NCBI GenBank assembly: GCA_910578215.1
Contig: CAJTPH010000029.1
Span: forward strand, 1-34,259
DNA length: 34,259 nucleotides
Reading direction: 5' to 3'
DNA from: an uncultured Acetatifactor sp.
GTDB lineage: Bacteria > Bacillota > Clostridia > Lachnospirales > Lachnospiraceae
The notes below the pieces were generated by a model. That model saw only the letters and a list, made by a program, of their open reading frames with translations. It made no database searches and was not told the DNA's origin. The number at the start of each line of letters is the position of its first letter. Position 1 is the first letter of the stretch. Below are positions 6,330-12,691 of the stretch, in pieces. Made by a program: the position numbers and the translations under genes.

Positions 6330-8300
6330 TTACTCTCGATTACTTTTTATCTCACAATTATCATAAAAGAACAATAATATCTGCCCGGCATTGTACCCGT
6401 TGTCCGCCATCTGCCTGGCGCCGTTCTGGCTCATGCCCACGCCGTGCCCGAAGCCGCCTCCCGTCAGGGTATAGCCTACCACATTTTCCCCTTCTTTAAT
6501 AGTTTCTATGACAAAAAAGGAGCTGGGAAGAAGGGAGGAGCTGTTGGCGGTCTTTCCGTCCTGCCTGACCACCTTGCTGACCCCGTCGCACAAAACGGTC
6601 CGGATGTTATGCCCGGTGACAACCTTGATTTGCTGGGTCTTTGTCTTTATTACAATCTCATCCGCCGTTCCCCCGCTGCCCCTGGATTCCACATAGATAT
6701 CCGTGATCTGGTCAAGGGTCTCAGGCTCTATGCTCGCATAACCCTTGCTTCCCATTGTCAGCACATACTTGGGGTTGGCCTTATATCGCTTTTTCAGCAG
6801 ATCCAGCAGACGCTCCGTATCCAGCTTCTCTACCTTATAGGTCCACCGATACCATGACTCGCCCGCCTCAAAGTCATCCGGGTTTTTGGAGGTGATAAAG
6901 GCCCTGAAAGCCTCCTCATCCCGCAGCTTTTCACCCAGGGACTCCTGCTCCGAAGCCCCTCCGGAAGCTCCGATGCTCCGGTTCATCTCCGTCCGGTTCA
7001 GCCCCATGGCTCTCAGATAGGTCAGCTTTGCCCCGGCGCTGGTCTTCCAGACATTTGCATCCGTTCCCACACCGCAGGAGGTTGAGTAGTAATATGTACT
7101 GGCAAGCGTTCCGTCACCCGTATACAGAAGCTGCCCGTAGGTCTCCTTCACCGCAGTGGTGGTGGTCTCCTGTTCCAGGATATTGTTGTATACCTGATAG
7201 GTAGTGCTGTCGTCCATATGTGCGCCGTACTTTGGATAGCCGGCGTGCACCATGCAGCCGTAGGCATAGGTTCTGGCACATATGGCCTGTGCCTTCAGCG
7301 CCTCCTTCGGATACCTTGAGGGCATCTCGCTGGGCACCACGCTGTACAGGTACTCCTCCAGCAGCACCTCGTTGACCACCGCAATTCCTTCGTCCGTCTT
7401 AAAAAGCTCCAGCTGGCCCCTGTAGGAGGGCGTACCCTGATTGCGGTTACAGTTCTTTATGGCAACCTTCCCCGTCAGCACATCGGGAATCACCCACACA
7501 CGCTGCCCGGTAAAGTAACCGCTCTCCGGTCCTATGACAACCTCCTCACCCGGTTCGTGATGCTCCTCCTGAAGACTGTTATAGTCGCCGTATACCACCT
7601 TATAGCCGGTGTTGCAGGTCAATACCGGCTGGGCATGAAGCGTCGAGTTATAGTCCGAAGCCTTAATCAGCACGCGGACATACTCCATCGCCTCCTCCTT
7701 CACCAGGAGGATACCGCAGACCCGCCCCCTGTCTATGCACAGGTCGGTGAAATTATAGCCGAAGAAAATATCCCCCGCCGTACACATGGCGAGACTGTCA
7801 TAAAGCCGATAGCCCTTATAATCGGCGTCAAGAGGGATCTTCCCATAGCCCTCTACCTCTATTCCCTCCCCGTCGGCGCTCAATATCCTGCCGTTTATCT
7901 TGTTGAGCTTGGGAACGATGCCCGTCACCCTGCCGTCCGTCAGCACAAGGTCCGCAACCTGCTCCCTTGCAGCCGGGTCCGGCACAAACGCGCGCTGTGA
8001 GGGCTCCTGTCCCCTTCTGTTCTTAACGGCTATCATTCCATAGGGATACAATCTGCTCTCTCCGTCCTGGAAAACCAGCAGCCCGTCCTGCTGCAGCTCC
8101 ATAATCCATATGTTGGAGAGCTGTTGTATCTGCGGCACATAAGGCACCAGCTTCCGATGCCTGTTTTCCCACATATGTACAAGCGTAACCACCAGCTTAC
8201 CGAACAAAAGAATTAAAATCAGCAATATTCCCAGCAGGATGATAAACGCTTTCAGCCGCATTCTCTGGGATTTATTTAAATTCCATCTATTTCTGCCCAA
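6330..8300 (-). CDS. SpoIID/LytB domain protein with long N-terminal extension
   Basis: Membrane-anchored peptidoglycan-active protein of 656 residues. A basic N-terminus and one membrane helix (about 16-42) precede a beta-rich extracytoplasmic region of about 240 residues that I do not recognise. The C-terminal ~350 residues are a SpoIID/LytB domain: VNEVLLEEYLYSVVPSEMP with Glu325 matching the catalytic Glu of SpoIID lytic transglycosylases, ALKAQAICARTYA, and the closing GFGHGVGMSQNGARQMA. Sporulation SpoIID proteins are about 300-340 residues, so this is a fused or vegetative relative. The start is a TTG at 8300 behind AAGGAG. The upstream region carries a hairpin, a terminator and a structured RNA, which may control it. 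Confidence 0.85.
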   Translation of the reverse strand: MGRNRWNLNKSQRMRLKAFIILLGILLILILLFGKLVVTLVHMWENRHRKLVPYVPQIQQLSNIWIMELQQDGLLVFQDGESRLYPYGMIAVKNRRGQEPSQRAFVPDPAAREQVADLVLTDGRVTGIVPKLNKINGRILSADGEGIEVEGYGKIPLDADYKGYRLYDSLAMCTAGDIFFGYNFTDLCIDRGRVCGILLVKEEAMEYVRVLIKASDYNSTLHAQPVLTCNTGYKVVYGDYNSLQEEHHEPGEEVVIGPESGYFTGQRVWVIPDVLTGKVAIKNCNRNQGTPSYRGQLELFKTDEGIAVVNEVLLEEYLYSVVPSEMPSRYPKEALKAQAICARTYAYGCMVHAGYPKYGAHMDDSTTYQVYNNILEQETTTTAVKETYGQLLYTGDGTLASTYYYSTSCGVGTDANVWKTSAGAKLTYLRAMGLNRTEMNRSIGASGGASEQESLGEKLRDEEAFRAFITSKNPDDFEAGESWYRWTYKVEKLDTERLLDLLKKRYKANPKYVLTMGSKGYASIEPETLDQITDIYVESRGSGGTADEIVIKTKTQQIKVVTGHNIRTVLCDGVSKVVRQDGKTANSSSLLPSSFFVIETIKEGENVVGYTLTGGGFGHGVGMSQNGARQMADNGYNAGQILLFFYDNCEIKSNRE

Positions 8301-8321
8301 ACTCTCTCTCCTTAAGAATCC

Positions 8322-8346
8322 TTAAGAAGCTGTGACAGCTTCTTAA
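8322..8346 (-). promoter_or_regulatory. perfect inverted repeat next to spoIID-like ribosome site
   Basis: An 11-bp perfect stem TTAAGAAGCTG / CAGCTTCTTAA with a 3-base loop ends 9 bases before the AAGGAG of the 8300 gene. The sequence TTCTTAAGGA occurs twice in a row here, once in the stem and once overlapping the ribosome site. The arrangement could modulate translation start or be an operator. This is inference. Confidence 0.45.
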
Positions 8347-8350
8347 CCTC

Positions 8351-8380
8351 AAAAGAGCAGCCCTTCGGGACTGCTCTTTT
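8351..8380 (-). terminator. intrinsic terminator hairpin
   Basis: AAAAGAGCAG pairs perfectly with CTGCTCTTTT around a CCC-TTC-GGG inner hairpin with one bulged A. On the minus strand it ends in TTTT. It lies 31 bases after the structured RNA core and 50 bases before the SpoIID-like start. It may end the RNA transcript or act as a conditional terminator of the leader. The symmetry lets it work in both directions. Confidence 0.75.
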
Positions 8381-8384
8381 CTTC

Positions 8385-8560
8385 TGTATCATACGAAGCT
8401 TATTATTTGACCCAAAATGCCGCCTCTTGTCTTTTGACTCCTAGCAATGCTAGGTGGGTGACCGCAACCGGACTTTTGCCTTCCCTTCCAATCCGCGGCA
8501 CAGACTGCCGTGTGAGGGCTTGACAGCCGCCAGGCAATATAGGAATCCCGTTTAAAGTAA
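8385..8560 (-). ncRNA. ssrS: structured RNA, 6S-like (ssrS candidate)
   Basis: On the minus strand the ends pair in a long closing stem: CCUAUAUUGCC (8533-8543) with GGCAUUUUGGG (8411-8421), mismatched at two U-U positions. Inside are a CGGCA/UGCCG apical hairpin, a CCGCGGAUUGG block, GUUGCGGUCACCCACC, and a CCUAGC/GCUAGG hairpin followed by GAGGCGGCAU. The block order and wording recall 6S RNA (compare CCGCGGUUGG, CACCUUGAAC hairpin, GCGGCGGCAUCUCGG in the E. coli molecule). 6S RNA binds the housekeeping RNA polymerase and mimics an open promoter. A promoter at 8611-8639 and the terminator at 8351-8380 frame a transcript of about 250 bases. The alternative is a cis-acting leader of the SpoIID-like gene. 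No coding frame explains the region. Confidence 0.5.
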
Positions 8561-8610
8561 ATGTAGGTTCAAAAATAAACAAGAGTTATCGTACATCTCA
8601 GGTTGTTTTT

Positions 8611-8639
8611 ATTATATCCGATTTCTATGGTATTTACAA
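8611..8639 (-). promoter_or_regulatory. sigma-A-type promoter of the structured RNA
   Basis: On the minus strand TTGTAA (8634-8639) and TATAAT (8611-8616) are separated by 17 bases. Transcription would start near 8604. It lies downstream of the stop of the 8689 gene, so it would drive an independent RNA. Confidence 0.65.
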
Positions 8640-8688
8640 TAGAAACTTTTAACAATAAGACCTTCTGACGAAGAAATTATACCCACTG

Positions 8689-9114
8689 TCAGCCCTGTGA
8701 CTCAAAACACTTATCAACCATATTATCTATCATGGGAATACGAATCGTTCCCTGACTCAACGCCTTCAGACCAAGAATAAGGAACGCCACCGTCTGGATG
8801 AGGTTGATACCGCTTCTCAGCATACTGATAATGTTTGTGAGGAAGCTGATGTAGAAGCTTCCGCCAAAAATATTGACCGTATCGTCAATGAAATTGACAA
8901 GGCTGGGAATCAGCCCCAAAACGGATAAAATCAGTGAAAACAGCAAAAGAAGCGCCACGGATTTTACCGCCGTCTTTTTCAGCCATACGTTTTCTTCCAT
9001 CAGCAGCACATATCCTGCCAGAATGATAAGGGCAACATATCCGCTGAATAAGCCCAGAAAATAAAGCGCCGCGCCCATAAGAGCCACCGAAACACCCAAT
9101 TTCGTTTTTTGCAT
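8689..9114 (-). CDS. small membrane protein, unknown
   Basis: 141 residues with four predicted membrane helices: about 7-22, 25-40, 53-72 and 105-120. A conserved-looking amphipathic segment (FIDDTVNIFGGSFYISFLTNIISMLRSGIN) precedes the last helix and the C-terminus is soluble. GAGGAG precedes the ATG at 9114. It follows the zinc-ribbon gene by 64 bases and is probably its operon partner. I do not recognise a named family. No cysteine motif or catalytic residue stands out. Confidence 0.6.
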   Translation of the reverse strand: MQKTKLGVSVALMGAALYFLGLFSGYVALIILAGYVLLMEENVWLKKTAVKSVALLLLFSLILSVLGLIPSLVNFIDDTVNIFGGSFYISFLTNIISMLRSGINLIQTVAFLILGLKALSQGTIRIPMIDNMVDKCFESQG

Positions 9115-9178
9115 TTTCTGTAATCTCCTCTTTTAGTTTATGCCGGAATACCGGACCCTGCCGTCCGTTTCCTGTGGT

Positions 9179-9760
9179 CTATGCCTGGGTATTTTCCACG
9201 GTCTGCTCCGCAGAAGCGCTCTCCGCCTCAGGCTGTACCTGCGGGGTATTCTCCTGCTGTGCCTCCTGCTCTGCAGAAGCGCTCTCCGCCTCGGGCTGTA
9301 CCTGCTGGGTACTCTCCGGCTGTGCCTCCTGCTCCGCTGACACGGTCTCCGCCTCGGGCTGTACCTGAGCTGCATTCTCCTCCGGCTGGGTTTCCACAGG
9401 CTTTACAACAGGCATAGGCGCTCCGCAGGAGCTGCAGAATGCCGCATTGCTGGAAACCTCCGCGCCGCACTTCTCGCAGCACACAACACCCTTGATATCC
9501 TTTATCTGCTGGCGGTATTCAGTAATCTTGTTTCCGGACTCCTGAATTCCCGCTACCAGAGCCGCAAAATCAACGTCAGGATTCTCGCCATGAAGCGAAA
9601 AATACAGCTTGCCGATCTCACGATAGCTGTCGTCGATCTTTCTCTCCTCGTCGGAGATCGACGAATTGATTCTTGCAATATCGGCTATTTCCTTCCCCTT
9701 CTGTACCGCACTCTGCCCAGCCTGTGAAATCTTTTTCCCCAATTCATCAAAAAAAGCCAT
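9179..9760 (-). CDS. zinc-ribbon protein with repetitive C-terminal tail
   Basis: 193 residues, no membrane segment. The first ~85 residues are an amphipathic helical region (MAFFDELGKKISQAGQSAVQKGKEIADIARINSSI-like, with a predicted coiled coil). A single zinc ribbon CEKCG...CSSCG follows near residues 94-112. The tail from about residue 132 is three copies of a 21-residue Gln/Glu/Ala/Pro-rich unit beginning QVQPEAE. Such zinc-ribbon proteins are common in Clostridia and have no assigned function. AGGAGG precedes the ATG at 9760 and a promoter lies at 9805-9832. The downstream membrane protein gene may be its partner. Confidence 0.7.
   Translation of the reverse strand: MAFFDELGKKISQAGQSAVQKGKEIADIARINSSISDEERKIDDSYREIGKLYFSLHGENPDVDFAALVAGIQESGNKITEYRQQIKDIKGVVCCEKCGAEVSSNAAFCSSCGAPMPVVKPVETQPEENAAQVQPEAETVSAEQEAQPESTQQVQPEAESASAEQEAQQENTPQVQPEAESASAEQTVENTQA
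9182..9367 (-). repeat. 63-bp in-frame tandem repeat, three copies
   Basis: The DNA encoding residues 132-193 of the zinc-ribbon protein is three 63-bp units, the last slightly shortened and diverged. All units keep frame, so copy-number changes would alter tail length without truncating the protein. Confidence 0.85.
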
Positions 9761-9804
9761 AACTATCCTCCTGTATAAATTGTTTAAATAATACTTATAT
9801 AGTT

Positions 9805-9832
9805 ATTATACCAAAATACACCGTCAAGTCAA
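9805..9832 (-). promoter_or_regulatory. promoter of the zinc-ribbon gene
   Basis: Minus-strand TTGACT (9827-9832), a 16-base spacer and TATAAT (9805-9810), with TG one base ahead of the -10 (extended -10). It lies about 45 bases upstream of the ATG at 9760, between the pckA terminator and the gene. Confidence 0.65.
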
Positions 9833-9885
9833 TGATTATTCGTTTCTTTTTCACAATGCCTTTTTCACAATGATTTTTCAAGCGC

Positions 9886-9922
9886 AAAAAAACACACAGC
9901 CGCAATCGCTTACGACTGTGTG
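9886..9922 (-). terminator. intrinsic terminator of pckA
   Basis: On the minus strand a 13-bp stem (CACACAGTCGTAA / TTGCGGCTGTGTG) with a GCGA loop is followed by seven T. It starts about 40 bases after the pckA stop. Confidence 0.9.
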
Positions 9923-9962
9923 CCGAATCACACCTTGATACTATAAAGCTTCAAAGAGCAGC

Positions 9963-11567
9963 TTAGAGCTGAGGACCTGCGGCAACCAATGCCTTGCCAG
10001 CGTCGTTGCTCTCATACTTTGCAAAATTCTTGACAAAGCGCTGTGCCAGATCCTTCGCCTTCTCCTCCCATGCGGAAGCGTCCGCATAGGTATCGCGGGG
10101 ATCAAGAATCTTGGGATCAACCCCGGGAAGCTCGGTGGGAACCTCAAAGTTAAAGTAAGGAATCTTCTTGGTAGGAGCATTCTGGATATCGCCGTTCAAA
10201 ATCGCGTCGATGATGCCGCGGGTATCCTTGATGGAGATACGCTTTCCAGTGCCGTTCCAGCCCGTGTTCACAAGATAAGCCTTTGCGCCGCTCTGCTGCA
10301 TTCTCTTGACAAGCTCCTCTGCATACTTTGTGGGATGCAGCTCCAGGAACGCCTGGCCAAAGCATGCGGAGAAGGTAGGCGTAGGCTCCGTGATGCCGCG
10401 CTCCGTACCCGCAAGCTTTGCAGTGAAGCCGGACAGGAAGTAATACTGGGTCTGCTCAGGCGTCAATACGGACACGGGAGGCAGTACGCCGAAAGCATCC
10501 GCGGAAAGGAAGATCACGTTCTTTGCAGCGGGCGCAGCGGAAACAGGGCGCACAATATTCTGGATATGGCTGATGGGATAAGATACGCGGGTATTCTCGG
10601 TCACGCTCTTATCGTCGAAGTCAATCTTGCCTTCAGCGTCAACGGTAACGTTCTCAAGCAGCGCGTCGCGCTTGATAGCGTTGTAAATGTCGGGCTCGGA
10701 ATCCTTGTCAAGATTAATAACCTTGGCGTAGCAGCCGCCCTCGAAGTTAAATACGCCGTTATCATCCCAGCCGTGCTCGTCATCGCCGATAAGCAGACGC
10801 TTGGGGTCCGTGGACAGAGTGGTCTTTCCCGTTCCGGAAAGTCCGAAAAAGATCGCCGTATTCTCGCCGTTCATATCCGTGTTAGCGGAGCAGTGCATGG
10901 AAGCGATTCCCTTCAGAGGCAGATAGTAATTCATCATGGAGAACATGCCCTTCTTCATCTCGCCGCCGTACCATGTATTGATGATAACCTGCTCGCGGCT
11001 GGTGATATTGAAGGCAACACAGGTCTCGGAATTCAGGTTCAGCTCCTTGAAATTCTCAACCTTTGCCTTGGAAGCGTTGTACACCACAAAGTCAGGCTCG
11101 AAATCCTTAAGCTCATCCTCGCTGGGCTGGATAAACATATTCTTGATGAAATGCGCCTGCCAAGCAACCTCAACGATAAAGCGCACCGCCATGCGGGTAT
11201 CCTTGTTAGCGCCGCAAAAAGCGTCTACAACGAACAGTCTCTTGCCGGAAAGCTCCTTTTTAGCGATTTCCTTTACGGCTGCCCAGGTCTCCTCGGTCAT
11301 GGGATGGTTGTCGTTCTTATAACCGTCCGTCGTCCACCACACGGTATCCTTGGAATTTTCATCTACAACAATGTACTTGTCCTGAGGGGAACGGCCGGTA
11401 TAAATTCCTGTCATTACGTTAACCGCGCCCAGCTCCGTCTCCTGGCCCTTCTCAAAGCCTTCCAGTCCGGACTTGGTCTCCTCCTCAAACAACATCTCGA
11501 AGGAAGGATTGTGTACAATCTCCGTTGTACCGGTAATGCCATACTTGCTCAAATTAATGTCTGCCAT
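9963..11567 (-). CDS. pckA: phosphoenolpyruvate carboxykinase (ATP)
   Basis: Interconverts oxaloacetate plus ATP with PEP, CO2 and ADP in the cytoplasm. In fermenting anaerobes it often runs toward oxaloacetate, conserving ATP. Full length at 534 residues. Visible motifs are the substrate loop TGRSPQDK (57-64), the P-loop GLSGTGKTT (242-250), the metal-binding IGDDEHGW (260-267), and further on TENTRVSYPI and NTGWNGTGKRI. AGAGAGG lies upstream of the ATG at 11567, with a promoter at 11637-11665 and a strong terminator after the stop, so it is a single-gene unit. Confidence 0.97.
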   Translation of the reverse strand: MADINLSKYGITGTTEIVHNPSFEMLFEEETKSGLEGFEKGQETELGAVNVMTGIYTGRSPQDKYIVVDENSKDTVWWTTDGYKNDNHPMTEETWAAVKEIAKKELSGKRLFVVDAFCGANKDTRMAVRFIVEVAWQAHFIKNMFIQPSEDELKDFEPDFVVYNASKAKVENFKELNLNSETCVAFNITSREQVIINTWYGGEMKKGMFSMMNYYLPLKGIASMHCSANTDMNGENTAIFFGLSGTGKTTLSTDPKRLLIGDDEHGWDDNGVFNFEGGCYAKVINLDKDSEPDIYNAIKRDALLENVTVDAEGKIDFDDKSVTENTRVSYPISHIQNIVRPVSAAPAAKNVIFLSADAFGVLPPVSVLTPEQTQYYFLSGFTAKLAGTERGITEPTPTFSACFGQAFLELHPTKYAEELVKRMQQSGAKAYLVNTGWNGTGKRISIKDTRGIIDAILNGDIQNAPTKKIPYFNFEVPTELPGVDPKILDPRDTYADASAWEEKAKDLAQRFVKNFAKYESNDAGKALVAAGPQL

Positions 11568-11636
11568 CTTACTTAAACCTCTCTTCTTAAATATTTGTAA
11601 TTATGCGGGTGTACCAGCCATCCGCACACTTCATAC

Positions 11637-11665
11637 ATTATCTCAAAGACTCATTCAAAAGTCAA
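11637..11665 (-). promoter_or_regulatory. promoter of pckA
   Basis: Minus-strand TTGACT (11660-11665) and GATAAT (11637-11642) are 17 bases apart. The 5' leader to the ATG at 11567 is about 60 bases, and I see no strong hairpin in it. Confidence 0.7.
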
Positions 11666-11732
11666 TAAACGCCGGAAATTTTATGAAGTTTTTAGTAATG
11701 CTTCTTCCCGTGCAACACTGTGAAATGCCGGA

Positions 11733-12509
11733 CTAGTTGCTCCGGGCATATGTGGCATCCTCATAGGTGTAGGTGTCATAAAAATAAAGCCTTTCGCTGC
11801 CGTCCGCCCATTTCTCCAGAGACAGTGTCATCGTTGTGCCCACAACCTTATATCTGCCGTCTCCTTCATAGGAAAGAGCGCCGAGACTGCTGCTGCCGTC
11901 CGCCGAGATCTGCAGGGAAAGATCTCCGTGCATATTGTTTGCGGAGGAATACCATTTTCCCGCAATGGCGTCAAAGCTGCCGGATGTCTCAACGGGGTTG
12001 GGCGTTTCCGCCGGCTTGGGAACTGCCGTGGGCTTCGGCGTAGCCGCAGGCGCGGCGGTGGGCTTAGGAGCCGGCGTGGACGCGGACGGAGCGTTGGTGG
12101 GAGCTGCCGTGGTGCCCGCAGGCGCAGTAGTGTTGGCTGCAGGCGTTGTGGTGTTGGCTGCAGGGGCATTCGTGCTGCCCGCCGGCTCCGCCGTGTTGCC
12201 CGCAGGCGCATTCGTGCTTGTCTCAGGGGCTGCCGTGGGAGCCGCCGGCGACGGCTGGCCTGCAGGCGCTTCCGTCACCGTGGGCGCGGCGGTAGGGCTT
12301 ACGCCCGGATTATTTCCCGTGGGCTTGTCCTCCGGCTCCCCGCAGGCGGCAAGCAATGTGACTGCCGCCGCAGCGGCTGCTGCCAGGAATATTTTCTTTT
12401 TTGTATTCATGTTTTTGTTTTTCATATTCTCCTTATTTTCATTCTCCTTATTTACATTTTCCTTATTAACACTTTCCTTAATCCAATTTTGGATATTCCT
12501 ATTTTTCAT
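11733..12509 (-). CDS. lipoprotein with Ala/Thr/Pro-rich linker
   Basis: 258 residues. Residues 34-56 form a lipoprotein signal (MNTKKKIFLAAAA...) with lipobox LAAC and Cys56. A long Ala/Thr/Pro/Asn linker of about 110 residues follows, typical of a cell-wall-spanning stalk. The C-terminal ~80 residues (AGKWYSSANN, LSLQISADGSSS, YKVVGTTMTLSL, LYFYDTYTYED) look like a small beta-barrel of the kind in lipocalin-like surface domains. The start at 12509 has AAGGAG 10 bases upstream but adds an unusual NKEN-repeat head of 33 residues; a start at 12425 or 12410 would give a normal signal peptide. No enzyme motif is seen. Confidence 0.65.
   Translation of the reverse strand: MKNRNIQNWIKESVNKENVNKENENKENMKNKNMNTKKKIFLAAAAAAAVTLLAACGEPEDKPTGNNPGVSPTAAPTVTEAPAGQPSPAAPTAAPETSTNAPAGNTAEPAGSTNAPAANTTTPAANTTAPAGTTAAPTNAPSASTPAPKPTAAPAATPKPTAVPKPAETPNPVETSGSFDAIAGKWYSSANNMHGDLSLQISADGSSSLGALSYEGDGRYKVVGTTMTLSLEKWADGSERLYFYDTYTYEDATYARSN
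12415..12480 (-). repeat. 15-bp repeats with reiterated AAGGAG motif
   Basis: The minus strand here reads as imperfect 15-bp units resembling AATAAGGAGAATGAA, about four copies, encoding (V/E)NKEN. Two copies carry a perfect AAGGAG and another AAGGAA. The repeats lie exactly where the ribosome would select a start for the lipoprotein. Confidence 0.65.
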
Positions 12510-12571
12510 GTCCGTTTTTCTCCTTCTTTATTCCGGATTTACATGCTGCTTATCCTATTTTCGCTCTACGG

Positions 12572-12691
12572 AGCGGAATTGTCAAGCAAAGTGTTTTATC
12601 AGACCCTGCCCAGCGGAATTATCAAGCGCAGCGTTTTATCAGGCCCTGCCCAGCGGAATTGTCAAGCAAAGTGTTTTATCAGGCTCTGCCC
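12572..12691 (-). repeat. 40-bp tandem repeat, three copies
   Basis: Three head-to-tail copies at 12572-12611, 12612-12651 and 12652-12691 differ at only a few positions. The copy at 12652 overlaps the end of the aminopeptidase gene: its TGA stop (12679-12681) is inside the unit and each copy repeats that stop-containing segment. On the minus strand two copies hold TTGACA and one TTGATA, and each TTGANA is followed 18 bases later by TGATAA or, for the last copy, by non-repeat sequence. Confidence 0.9.

Noticed and set aside
10335..11576. 413-codon open frame on the plus strand
   Set aside because: It is entirely antisense to pckA, whose motifs are unmistakable. GC-rich coding DNA often leaves the reverse strand open, and the product has no recognisable motif.
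12572..12691. Possible CRISPR array
   Set aside because: The three 40-bp units are head to tail with no unique spacers, so this is a plain tandem repeat.
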